This document shows, in pieces, positions 6,147-12,847 of a DNA stretch of 20,595 nt; position 1 is the first letter of the stretch, and each line of letters opens with the position of its first letter. Location of the stretch: contig DQFC01000043.1 in assembly GCA_003531665.1 (NCBI GenBank), positions 1-20,595 on the forward strand. Reading direction: 5' to 3'. The DNA is from Candidatus Collierbacteria bacterium (GTDB lineage: Bacteria > Patescibacteriota > Microgenomatia > UBA1400 > MFAQ01). Under the pieces are notes generated by a model, which saw only the letters and a program-made list of their open reading frames with translations, was not told where the DNA came from and ran no database searches. A program made the translations under genes and the position numbers.

Positions 6147-6151
6147 ACACT
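6135..6151. promoter_or_regulatory. Operator-like dyad covering the -10 box
   Basis: AGTGTAT ATA ATACACT: two perfect 7-bp half-sites 3 bp apart, fully overlapping the -10. A dimeric repressor bound here would block RNA polymerase. No regulator gene is adjacent. Part of the symmetry comes from TATAAT itself, so chance is possible. Confidence 0.4.
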
Positions 6152-6186
6152 CAGATCGATTCGCCCATTCACAAAAGGAGTCCCCC

Positions 6187-6633
6187 ATGCCTAATTCCAA
6201 ACTTCGCCGTGGTGCCAAGATTAGCTCTGCTGAGTTCGCCTATGGCTACCGAAGTCGAGCAGATTTTTTCACCGTCGACACACCGGTTATTGCTATTGAC
6301 GGTGAACCCGGCACCCACATTATTGAGGAATCGTTCTCTGAAGAGGAGAGGGTAGCACACGCACTCCGTTACAGCAAAAAATTGCCCAAAAAAAGCAAAT
6401 CTGATAAAGGTGCCTTTGATGCTTCCAGAGGCTCTGCCATATTCGTTATCGAAAGCATCGAAACGGAGTTCGAAAATAACGATGTCCAACACATCTTCGC
6501 CCGTCGCCTCACAAAAAGTGTTCGGTATGATTCCAATGGCGAATTAATCGAGTTCTATTATCCAAACATCCATTACTCAAACTCGGTCGAGAATCTCACC
6601 GTTCACGGCTACATGACCCCTACCTTCAAATAA
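6187..6633 (+). CDS. Soluble protein of unknown function
   Basis: 148 residues from the ATG at 6187, supported by AAAGGAG 6 nt upstream. An in-frame ATG at 6118 lies in the promoter and is rejected. The N-terminus is basic (MPNSKLRRGAK) with no signal peptide. The middle has a Lys-rich stretch (KKLPKKSKSDKG). The C-terminal half alternates charged and aromatic residues (FYYPNIHYSNS). No catalytic motif or family is recognised. It has its own strong promoter and terminator, placed directly after tRNA-Ala(CGC). Confidence 0.7.
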   Translation: MPNSKLRRGAKISSAEFAYGYRSRADFFTVDTPVIAIDGEPGTHIIEESFSEEERVAHALRYSKKLPKKSKSDKGAFDASRGSAIFVIESIETEFENNDVQHIFARRLTKSVRYDSNGELIEFYYPNIHYSNSVENLTVHGYMTPTFK

Positions 6634-6640
6634 ATTTCAT

Positions 6641-6664
6641 CCCCGCCCTCAGGCGGGGTCTTTA
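6641..6664 (+). terminator. Intrinsic terminator after the 6187-6633 gene
   Basis: CCCCGCC / GGCGGGG stem with loop CTCA, then TCTTTATT, 7 nt after the stop codon. Confidence 0.8.
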
Positions 6665-6696
6665 TTAGAACAAGATGAAGGTATCTCATAGCATCG

Positions 6697-6705
6697 TGGT
6701 ACAAT
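6697..6705 (+). promoter_or_regulatory. Extended -10 promoter of the second lipoprotein gene
   Basis: TGG TACAAT, an extended -10 with no clear -35, about 42 nt before the ATG at 6748. Confidence 0.5.
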
Positions 6706-6747
6706 CAGTTGTTCCTCAAACTTGTACCCTAACACAGGAGAATAATC

Positions 6748-7275
6748 ATGAAATTCCGTTTTGCCTTGATCAGCCTTTTGGCTTTGGTTCTTCTTGCCGC
6801 CTGTGCCCCCAGCCAGGCTCAACCATCGACCCCTCCCGTTCGACCCTCTCCACCGCTCATTCTGAAATTGATCTGCTGGGATAGTGGGTCAAAAATCGTT
6901 GAGACCGACGAGTCAGCCACCAACATCCATCAAGTAAGAAACACTTGGAAGTGGTCAGACAATAAGGGAACGCATGTGTTCAACTCCCTCCTTACCCCGA
7001 TGGGAATAATCACCAGACAGGAAGGAGCCCCCTGCCTTGGCCTTGTCACCCACGACGCAAATAACAACACATACACCCCATCAACCACTCCATCCGTCTT
7101 GGCGTGTTATCAGGACGGCATAAAACTCTTCGAATCCAAAACAGATAATGGGGTTGAGTCGTTATCTTGGGAATGGCGAGTCAGTTACAATCTCGATTCG
7201 AGAAATTTTCTGGAATGGACCAACGAGGAAGGTATCTGGTTCCTCACCTTCCCCGAGCAGGTTGACTGTTACTAG
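6748..7275 (+). CDS. Secreted lipoprotein of unknown function
   Basis: 175 residues. A clean lipoprotein signal (MKFRF, hydrophobic core, lipobox LLAAC with Cys19) precedes a short Pro-rich linker (residues 20-37). The mature domain is Trp-rich and looks beta-stranded (TWKWSDNKGTHVFNS, LSWEWRVSYNL, GIWFLTFPEQ). It carries four further Cys that could pair outside the cell. No family is recognised. AGGAG 8 nt upstream supports the start. It resembles the 5090-5914 lipoprotein in design (lipobox, Pro linker, aromatic beta domain) but I see no clear sequence match between them. Confidence 0.77.
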   Translation: MKFRFALISLLALVLLAACAPSQAQPSTPPVRPSPPLILKLICWDSGSKIVETDESATNIHQVRNTWKWSDNKGTHVFNSLLTPMGIITRQEGAPCLGLVTHDANNNTYTPSTTPSVLACYQDGIKLFESKTDNGVESLSWEWRVSYNLDSRNFLEWTNEEGIWFLTFPEQVDCY

Positions 7276-7293
7276 TTTGTTAGTCTCGCGATC

Positions 7294-7322
7294 AAGCCAC
7301 CTGCTCACAGGTGGCTTTTTTT
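7294..7322 (+). terminator. Intrinsic terminator after the second lipoprotein gene
   Basis: Ten-bp perfect stem AAGCCACCTG / CAGGTGGCTT, loop CTCA, followed by a run of T. Confidence 0.9.
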
Positions 7323-7327
7323 ATGCG

Positions 7328-7333
7328 TATAAT
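7328..7333 (+). promoter_or_regulatory. -10 element of the zinc-ribbon gene
   Basis: Perfect TATAAT, 8 nt before the ATG at 7342, directly after the upstream terminator. No Shine-Dalgarno lies between, so the mRNA should be leaderless or nearly so. No -35 is visible. Confidence 0.6.
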
Positions 7334-7341
7334 ACATCCAT

Positions 7342-7509
7342 ATGCCGGACAAAATTCTCATCTGCCAAAACTGCAAAAATACTTTCGTATACTCTGACTA
7401 CGAACAAAACCTAGATAAAAGAAACCAAAAATCTGAGCCGGTTTACTGCCCTATCTGCGCCAGTATCAAGGCAAGTGAGCAAAAACACCCTCCCAAACCA
7501 AAAAAATAG
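7342..7509 (+). CDS. 55-residue zinc-ribbon protein
   Basis: ATG to TAG, 55 residues. CQNC (Cys8, Cys11) and CPIC (Cys36, Cys39) form a four-cysteine zinc ribbon with a 24-residue spacing. The loop between them is charged (YSDYEQNLDKRNQ) and the tail ends in Lys and Pro. Small zinc ribbons of this type bind nucleic acid or protein partners; the exact role is unknown. A perfect -10 lies 8 nt upstream. It stands alone between a terminator and a converging minus-strand gene. The pattern of Cys pairs makes a chance ORF unlikely. Confidence 0.72.
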   Translation: MPDKILICQNCKNTFVYSDYEQNLDKRNQKSEPVYCPICASIKASEQKHPPKPKK

Positions 7510-7545
7510 TTGAGTTTTTCCACAAGGTAGGTTGGTGAGCATATC

Positions 7546-7573
7546 AAAAAAAATTCCCCCGGTTTTACCCGAG
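7546..7573 (-). terminator. Probable terminator of the HD-domain gene
   Basis: On the minus strand CTCGGGT and ACCGGGG pair around AAA with one G-G mismatch and one T-G wobble. Eight T follow after GAA. The stem is weak but the position 11 nt after the stop fits. Confidence 0.45.
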
Positions 7574-7583
7574 AGAATAGTAT

Positions 7584-8225
7584 TTACAGACCGGCCATTT
7601 TCTTGGCATACTCCAAATTTTCCAGAAACTGTTTCCCCATCAGCACGTTGGCCTCAGCCGTCAGAAATTTTCTTCCGGTCATAAACCTCACCTGATTCTT
7701 CCATCCACCGAGAAGCTCCTCTCGGGTTAGTGTGGAAATTGGTTTCTTGGCAAGCTCTGCCATCAGCCGGAGAGACATCTCAGCAAAATCTTCATGGCTT
7801 GCTCCCAATGAGCACAGATCGGCGTCAGCCAGCAACTTGGCCACATAGTCCATATTTTCGGCCTGCTGATGCATCACCCCATCGGTCCAAGTACAGACTG
7901 TTCCTGAGATGAGGCTCTGAACGACACGCATCTCCATCTCGGAGTATCCGTTTTTACCCATGAACTCGCTGGCCTGCCTGCCCGATTCTTCCTCGTTTTT
8001 TCCGGACCCCAGCGATTGCTCCACATCATGCCATGCGGCTGCAATGACAACCAAATTTCTTGTCTCAATTGATAATCCTGCTCGCAAAGCCAGGGTCAGG
8101 ACAGCCTCCACTACCATCGAAGAATGCTTGAAACCATGATAGAAACGCCCAGAAACCTTGCCGTTACGTCGCTCGACCTCACGCAAGCCTTGACCCAGGA
8201 CAAAATCTAAATTTCTTGTAAACAT
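7584..8225 (-). CDS. HD-domain metal-dependent phosphohydrolase
   Basis: 213 residues. HD-superfamily ligands appear in order: His30/His34 in RFYHGFKHSSMVVEAV, His66-Asp67 in AAWHDVEQ, and Asp134/Asp136 in LLADADLCSLG. These enzymes use a metal pair or a single metal to hydrolyse phosphate esters, often nucleotides. Its length and the absence of added domains fit the small stand-alone class; the substrate cannot be read. There is no membrane segment. The start is set by GGAGG 4 nt before the ATG at 8225. It has its own promoter at 8260-8288 although it follows the cupin genes on the same strand, so it is probably only partly co-transcribed with them. Confidence 0.8.
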   Translation of the reverse strand: MFTRNLDFVLGQGLREVERRNGKVSGRFYHGFKHSSMVVEAVLTLALRAGLSIETRNLVVIAAAWHDVEQSLGSGKNEEESGRQASEFMGKNGYSEMEMRVVQSLISGTVCTWTDGVMHQQAENMDYVAKLLADADLCSLGASHEDFAEMSLRLMAELAKKPISTLTREELLGGWKNQVRFMTGRKFLTAEANVLMGKQFLENLEYAKKMAGL

Positions 8226-8259
8226 GAGACCTCCAATTGAAATGTTATTGTGCCCATAG

Positions 8260-8288
8260 ATTTTACCGCAAACACCCTATAAAATCAA
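8260..8288 (-). promoter_or_regulatory. Promoter of the HD-domain gene
   Basis: On the minus strand: TTGATT (8283-8288), 17-bp spacer, TAAAAT (8260-8265). It lies in the short gap after the 8297-9340 gene. Confidence 0.65.
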
Positions 8289-8296
8289 TCTAGGCT

Positions 8297-9340
8297 CTAT
8301 TTCCCTACCTTAATTTTCTGCGTAAATTCTGCAAAGCTCGGTGATTTCTGGTCTCTCTCAGATCTCACTATCTTGTCCGCCGGCACATAGTCGGTCCATG
8401 GAACATCCAGCTTGGGATCCATCGGGTTCACAGCATAGAGAGCTGTATCCGGCCGCCATAGATCATCGACCACGTAGCTATAGTCCATGTGGTTTGAAAG
8501 AGTCAAAACCGAGTTTCCAATACCTGGCTCAATAAACAGAGCCCCTCCTTTGATCTCTTCCCCCTCCGGCGTCCGGCCATATCCCAAAAAAACCTTAGCC
8601 ATTTTGCCAAAGGTCCTGGATCCTGGTCGGCAATCGATCAGATATGACAAGGCCAGCCCGGAAACTACCGTCACTAGTTTTGCCCACGGCTCCACATGGA
8701 AGCCTCTCAAAATTCCATAAGTCGAAAATGAATGATTAACCTGTTTCCCGACAAAGTCATAACCGGTCAAAAGTTCTACCTCCGGAAATCTGGCAACTTC
8801 TCTAAAACTACCTCTTTCATCTCCCCGTGTCGTAGACAAAATATGATACAACCCTCCAATTCCCAACTCTTCAACTTTGGCTGATAAACCGGACCTTGCC
8901 ACCACTTTTTCCTGTTCAATTTTTGTGACCAGATTGTTCAAAAAGTTCACGCCACCGTTATCCATTTGTTGCTGCTTCATTTCCATTGCCACCTGAGAAA
9001 CTTCCTCAACGATCCATGTAGGTAAATAAGCCAAATTAAAAGTTTCCCCTTTTATTCCATCTCTCGTTTTAGAATATCTTTCAAAAATCAGTTTGTCTTC
9101 ACCATTTATTTTCATCAACACTAGCTTCCATGTCTGTTGTATTTTTCTATCTTCTACGGATACATTCCAAGACAGTCCGCTTATCATGTCTGGCCCTTGC
9201 CAGCCAGCATTCTCTACCGCAACCAACACTACTCTGGTTCGACCATGTCTCAAATCGCAAAACTCTCTTTTAAACCAATATCTACCCGTTCCGGCCATCT
9301 CGGTCACAGCATAAGTCGCATCGTTAATCATTTTATTCAT
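8297..9340 (-). CDS. RmlC-family sugar isomerase-like protein with extra N-terminal domain
   Basis: 347 residues. Residues about 165-330 match the dTDP-4-dehydrorhamnose 3,5-epimerase (RmlC) cupin: DERGSF at 174, VNHSFSTYGILRGFH with Arg212 and catalytic-type His215, KLVTVVSG with Lys221, Asp236, GSRTFGK, Tyr289 and the closing DPKLDVPW. RmlC enzymes epimerise nucleotide-sugar keto intermediates for surface glycans. Residues 1-160 are an added domain I do not recognise. RmlC itself is usually about 180 residues, so this is a fusion. The ATG overlaps the stop of the upstream cupin gene (9333-9917), which implies translational coupling. It may be an isomerase with another sugar, or a non-enzymatic sugar binder. 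Confidence 0.75.
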   Translation of the reverse strand: MNKMINDATYAVTEMAGTGRYWFKREFCDLRHGRTRVVLVAVENAGWQGPDMISGLSWNVSVEDRKIQQTWKLVLMKINGEDKLIFERYSKTRDGIKGETFNLAYLPTWIVEEVSQVAMEMKQQQMDNGGVNFLNNLVTKIEQEKVVARSGLSAKVEELGIGGLYHILSTTRGDERGSFREVARFPEVELLTGYDFVGKQVNHSFSTYGILRGFHVEPWAKLVTVVSGLALSYLIDCRPGSRTFGKMAKVFLGYGRTPEGEEIKGGALFIEPGIGNSVLTLSNHMDYSYVVDDLWRPDTALYAVNPMDPKLDVPWTDYVPADKIVRSERDQKSPSFAEFTQKIKVGK

Positions 9341-9917
9341 TTGATATTTTCATAAATTGTTTAAGACTTAAGATAGACAAGTTTTCTCCCTCCGGTACAT
9401 GATGAACCACCTCTTTGGGTAATTTTTTCAAGCCCAGTTCCGGATCAAACATGTCTAAGGTGATATTGTTATCAAATTTATTGTATGGCCGGTTCCCAAT
9501 TCCTTGCGTCATGGCCGGACCACCCACCGGCACAAAGTAGTCAATCACCCCTTCTGGAACAAGTACTGATTTTCCCATCGATTTTTCTCCCTCACCCAAA
9601 AAGAACTCACACACCTTACCCTGTTCCTCACCCGGTCTCATATCCACCAGACAGTAATAGACCATTCCGGAGATTACCGTCACCATTTTCGACCTGCTCT
9701 CCATGTGTCCACCCCGACCGATATTCTTGGTCGAAAATATCGTGTACATACTTCTCGGATCGAATTTATAACCCAAGAAATATGACAGCTCAGAAAAGTC
9801 CGCCGCCTCCATCACCCACCCATCTGGCTTACTCGGGTACTTGGTCGGGTCAATAATTACCGTATTGTTTATTGCCAGTGTCTTGTACTCCCTCGGTCCT
9901 GTTTTTGTATTTGCCAT
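9333..9917 (-). CDS. Divergent RmlC-like cupin
   Basis: 194 residues from the ATG at 9917; a TTG three codons upstream is possible but has no support. The cupin core aligns by eye to the neighbour: GGHMESRSKMVTVISG (His71, Lys77), YYCLVDMRPG (Asp92), GKSVLVPEGVIDYF and the closing FDPELGL. The usual RmlC opening DxRGxF is missing, and the segment around residues 40-65 differs. It keeps the His and Lys but probably has altered chemistry or only binds a sugar. It begins 20 nt after the M16 peptidase gene and overlaps the next gene by 8 nt, so the three form one operon. No Shine-Dalgarno site is visible. Confidence 0.7.
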   Translation of the reverse strand: MANTKTGPREYKTLAINNTVIIDPTKYPSKPDGWVMEAADFSELSYFLGYKFDPRSMYTIFSTKNIGRGGHMESRSKMVTVISGMVYYCLVDMRPGEEQGKVCEFFLGEGEKSMGKSVLVPEGVIDYFVPVGGPAMTQGIGNRPYNKFDNNITLDMFDPELGLKKLPKEVVHHVPEGENLSILSLKQFMKISNE

Positions 9918-9937
9918 CTTTATCAAATTTACACCGA

Positions 9938-11212
9938 TTAGATCTTAAAATCCAACTTTTTATAGTCACCCACTACCGAAATGCTCAGGTTTTCTCTTTT
10001 AAATATTTCTTTCGCAATATCCTGGACTTCTTTCAAGGTGACTTTTTCAACCTTTTCAATCATTTCTTCAGGACTATATATCTTCTCTCGGAAAGTCGTA
10101 TCTTCCAAGGCCGACCCCAGCACTTCCTCTGGCCGATCAAAGGACAAAGCCAACCGCCCTTTGTAAGTGTCTTTAGCTGTGGCCAGCTCCTCAGCAGTTA
10201 TCTGCCACTTACTATCGCCGGCGAGACCGAATGAAATTTCCGTAATCAGCTTCACTGCCTCATTTAAGTTAATTTTTGACAAACCAGCTCCAATCAAAAC
10301 ACAGCCCGCATCTGAAAATTGATCAACGTCGGAGCCTATTGCATACGCCCACCCTCTCTCTTCACGGACTTCTTTAAATAGCCGGGATATCCAGCCATCA
10401 CCCAAAACAATATTGACTAGCTCCAAGGCCCATCTTCGCTTATCATTCATATCGATACCTCGAAACGCCATCACCACCGCCGCCTGTTCATTTTTACGGC
10501 TGGTGAGTTTCAATCTGGGTTCTGTTTGTACGTCCCAGACGAATTTATTTTTCTCAGGCATCTTTCGATTGTCATCAATCAATGTTGCGAACTCCTTTTT
10601 GATTATTTCGAGAACTTCTTCATCTTTTCCATAAGCACCGACCACCCCTACCACCATGTTCTCGGCCACAAACCATTTCTTAAAATACTTTCTCAACTCA
10701 CCTACAGTCATTTCGTTTAAGCTTTTTATGGTTCCAATAATGGGCCTACCCATATTTGTTTTACCAAACAATAGCTTCTCGCATTCTTCCGCCGCTTTAG
10801 AATTTGGTCGATCTTCATATATTCTCAGCTCTTCCAAAATCGCCCGTCTCTCCTTATCAAAATGTTCCGTCGGTAATATCGGTTCCGTAATTAGCTGTCC
10901 CACAATCTTGGCGGCCAACTCCAAATTTCCCTTATCCATCTTCACCCAGAAACCCATCTCACTCTGACCGGTGTAGGCATTAGTAGTTCCACCCACTCTC
11001 TCCACTGACTCAGTCACATCATACATTCCAGGAAATTTCTTCGTACCTCGAAATACAAAGTGTTCAAGAAAGTGGGCACTACCCGCCTCCTGGTCACTCT
11101 CCTCGCGGCTTCCCGTCCCCACCATCACCCGCACGGTCACGCTTTCCCGTTCCTCCGGCACGAGGACTACTCGCAGTTTACCCAATTTGTGTACTTTCGG
11201 TGAAAATCTCAT
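9938..11212 (-). CDS. M16-family zinc peptidase
   Basis: 424 residues, the normal length of single-chain processing-peptidase-like M16 proteins. The inverted zinc motif HFLEH is at residues 47-51, and the third ligand Glu127 lies in RRAILEELRIYEDRP, 76 residues after His51. The C-terminal half has the companion Arg/Tyr signature in REERGWAYAIGS followed by a Gly-rich strand. These enzymes degrade peptides within a closed two-domain chamber. No signal peptide is seen, so it is probably cytoplasmic. It heads the operon with the two cupins, an unusual partnership with no obvious explanation. The ATG follows TACAAT by 6 nt, consistent with a leaderless start. Confidence 0.9.
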   Translation of the reverse strand: MRFSPKVHKLGKLRVVLVPEERESVTVRVMVGTGSREESDQEAGSAHFLEHFVFRGTKKFPGMYDVTESVERVGGTTNAYTGQSEMGFWVKMDKGNLELAAKIVGQLITEPILPTEHFDKERRAILEELRIYEDRPNSKAAEECEKLLFGKTNMGRPIIGTIKSLNEMTVGELRKYFKKWFVAENMVVGVVGAYGKDEEVLEIIKKEFATLIDDNRKMPEKNKFVWDVQTEPRLKLTSRKNEQAAVVMAFRGIDMNDKRRWALELVNIVLGDGWISRLFKEVREERGWAYAIGSDVDQFSDAGCVLIGAGLSKINLNEAVKLITEISFGLAGDSKWQITAEELATAKDTYKGRLALSFDRPEEVLGSALEDTTFREKIYSPEEMIEKVEKVTLKEVQDIAKEIFKRENLSISVVGDYKKLDFKI

Positions 11213-11218
11213 CCCTCA

Positions 11219-11224
11219 ATTGTA
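11219..11224 (-). promoter_or_regulatory. -10 element of the M16 peptidase operon
   Basis: TACAAT on the minus strand, then TGAGGG (6 nt) and the ATG at 11212. The GAGGG touches the start codon and is too close to act as a Shine-Dalgarno. No clear -35. Confidence 0.55.
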
Positions 11225-11262
11225 ACGTATTGGAAGCACACTATCATATCCCATAGCTCATA

Positions 11263-11271
11263 TGATACAAT
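11263..11271 (+). promoter_or_regulatory. Extended -10 promoter of the 11310-11672 gene
   Basis: TGA TACAAT, an extended -10 with no evident -35, 38 nt before the ATG at 11310. It is divergent from the M16 promoter. Confidence 0.5.
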
Positions 11272-11309
11272 ACCCCAGATACGCACATTCATTCGTGAAG
11301 GAGAAAAAA

Positions 11310-11672
11310 ATGAAAAAATTCCTTATCAATACGCTGGCCGTTATTGCGATTATCGTCACATTCGGACTTTTCTTTCAATTCTTTGCCTGGACCGGACCAG
11401 CTATTCTTAAACCGGGTGATGAAATCGCCGTCATGACAGGAAAAACGGTAATTTTGGACGGACAGCCGTGTGCCGAAAACAATCATGGCTATGTCAGCCC
11501 CACCGGCCCCGAGGGAACACTCGGCTGGTACAAACCGGAAAGACTGATCTTCCCCCTGTTCGACAAGATCTCAGTCATCTATGCCGATGGTAAAACCGAG
11601 TGGGTAACCTCCAAATATATTGTGAAACTACCCGCCGACCATGACAGATTCCTCTGTCCTGCTCCTGAATAA
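11310..11672 (+). CDS. Small membrane-anchored extracytoplasmic protein
   Basis: 120 residues from the ATG at 11310, supported by GAAGGAG 7 nt upstream. An in-frame ATG at 11262 overlaps the promoter and is rejected. MKK and a hydrophobic segment (residues 5-28) give a signal anchor or signal peptide without a lipobox. The outer part reads as short beta strands (GDEIAVMTGKTVILDG, KISVIYADGKTEWVTSKYI), suggesting a small barrel of SH3-like type. It has two Cys, at about residues 54 and 117, that could pair. No family is recognised. It is a single-gene unit with its own terminator. Confidence 0.72.
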   Translation: MKKFLINTLAVIAIIVTFGLFFQFFAWTGPAILKPGDEIAVMTGKTVILDGQPCAENNHGYVSPTGPEGTLGWYKPERLIFPLFDKISVIYADGKTEWVTSKYIVKLPADHDRFLCPAPE

Positions 11673-11690
11673 AGACATCAGTCTCACCAG

Positions 11691-11712
11691 CCCCGCATAC
11701 GCGGGGTTTTTT
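11691..11712 (+). terminator. Intrinsic terminator after the 11310-11672 gene
   Basis: CCCCGC / GCGGGG stem with loop ATAC, then six T. Confidence 0.85.
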
Positions 11713-11715
11713 GCC

Positions 11716-11749
11716 AAAAGAAAAGGGGCTCGGTTTTACCCTCGCCCCT
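11716..11749 (-). terminator. Probable terminator for minus-strand comEC transcription
   Basis: On the minus strand AGGGGC / GCCCCT enclose a 14-nt loop and lead into TTTTCTTTT. It lies about 200 nt beyond the stop of the metallo-beta-lactamase gene at 11956. Confidence 0.5.
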
Positions 11750-11955
11750 AATCAACAAACACTAACACCTCCAATAAAAACCTGCAAGGTGCAACTAGAA
11801 CCCTGCTTATTAACGATCTTGATCAGAGATAAATAATGGTTTAAATTGTACGTCTACAACCCTCTCCATCATTCCTAGCGTTTCACAAGCATGAGATACT
11901 TCTTAGGTATCTATATTCATACTAAACACATTTTTCCCAAAGATCAATACCCTAA
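11750..11955. other. Gene-free stretch between converging units
   Basis: No ORF with a plausible start or composition on either strand. It holds a small hairpin (AGATAC / GTATCT at about 11890-11909) and two CCTGC direct repeats near 11780-11815. On the minus strand it would be the 3' UTR of the comEC transcript. A small RNA cannot be excluded, but I see no known family. Confidence 0.4.
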
Positions 11956-12732
11956 TTATTTTTCCGTAAACACTTTCAATTCTTTTCCATCAGTCACCAG
12001 CGAAATTGTTCCCGATTTGTCTGTCCTCAACACCTTTGCCCCCACTGCCTCTAATCGCATCAAAGTATCACTTGAGGGGTGGCCATAGTTATTTTTCACC
12101 CCCACCGAAAGGATCGCTAATCTAGGCATAATCTTTTCCAGAAACTCTTTGGTCGAACCATACTTGGACCCATGATGCGATACTTTTAAGACATCCGTCT
12201 GTGTTAGCAAAGACTTCCCCACTAGTGCCAATTCCGTCGTAGTATCTACATCTCCCGTATATAGAGCCGAAAAGTTTCCGTATATCAATTTCATCACCAC
12301 CGAAGACTCGTTTGACTCACTTCCTCCCTTCATCACCTTATCCACCACAAGTTCGCTTCCTTTCAATATATCAAAACGTAAATCTCCATATCTAACAATA
12401 TCTTTAGTGTTCGGTTTCTCTACAATTCGTCCAATGGAATACCGACCCTTTAACTTCATCAGTACCCCCGCATGATCTTTGTCTGAGTGACTCAGAAAAA
12501 CTACTTCAATTTCTCTATCCCAAAAAGGAATCGCCTCAGACAAACATCCAGTCAATTTACTCTCACTCGCTCCCGTGTCCACCAGCGCCTGAAATGTCCC
12601 CAAAACGATCACCGAAGCATCTCCCTGCCCTACATCACAAAACACAACATGAAGCTTCCCATCCGGCCATTGTTGCCACACCCACAGCACCCACAATACG
12701 GCAATGATAATCCCCCACCTTTTCCAATTCAC
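11956..12732 (-). CDS. Metallo-beta-lactamase part of ComEC
   Basis: 258 residues starting at GTG 12732, the first possible start after an in-frame stop 12 nt upstream. One membrane helix (residues 5-21) leads into KLHVVFCDVGQGDASVIV, the entry sequence of ComEC-type beta-lactamase domains. Metal-site motifs follow: LVDTG (Asp52), SHSDKDHAG (His82, Asp84, Asp86, His87), YTGDVD (Asp161), SHHGS (His186, His187) and GHPSS (His218). In ComEC this domain is thought to degrade the non-transported DNA strand at the membrane. Here it is a separate frame from the channel part, 115 nt downstream across a GC-rich folded element, with no Shine-Dalgarno site. The set of metal ligands looks complete, so the domain is probably active. 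Confidence 0.85.
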   Translation of the reverse strand: MNWKRWGIIIAVLWVLWVWQQWPDGKLHVVFCDVGQGDASVIVLGTFQALVDTGASESKLTGCLSEAIPFWDREIEVVFLSHSDKDHAGVLMKLKGRYSIGRIVEKPNTKDIVRYGDLRFDILKGSELVVDKVMKGGSESNESSVVMKLIYGNFSALYTGDVDTTTELALVGKSLLTQTDVLKVSHHGSKYGSTKEFLEKIMPRLAILSVGVKNNYGHPSSDTLMRLEAVGAKVLRTDKSGTISLVTDGKELKVFTEK

Positions 12733-12768
12733 AAACCAATCTTAAACTTAAAACGTGCAGGAGGGCAA

Positions 12769-12837
12769 GCAAAATTTCGCGCGGAGCGGATCCGCACTCG
12801 TACTCGAGGGACGGAGGTCGAGCACGATATTTTGCGC
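12769..12837. repeat. GC-rich folded element between the two comEC parts
   Basis: Outer arms GCAAAATTTCGCGC (12769-12782) and GCACGATATTTTGC (12822-12835) pair with 12 of 14 matches. Inside are a perfect palindrome GCGGATCCGC (12786-12795) and a CTCGA / TCGAG hairpin (12803-12822). The core is far richer in G+C than the surrounding genes. The element occupies most of the 115-nt gap between the comEC frames and looks like an inserted sequence. Confidence 0.6.
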
Positions 12838-12847
12838 ACTCCGAACG

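Noticed and set aside
7973..7983. GGCAGGCAGG half of the 6005-6024 palindrome inside the HD-domain gene
   Set aside because: Only one arm is present and the encoded residues sit in a helix consistent with the HD family, so chance is more likely than an inserted element.
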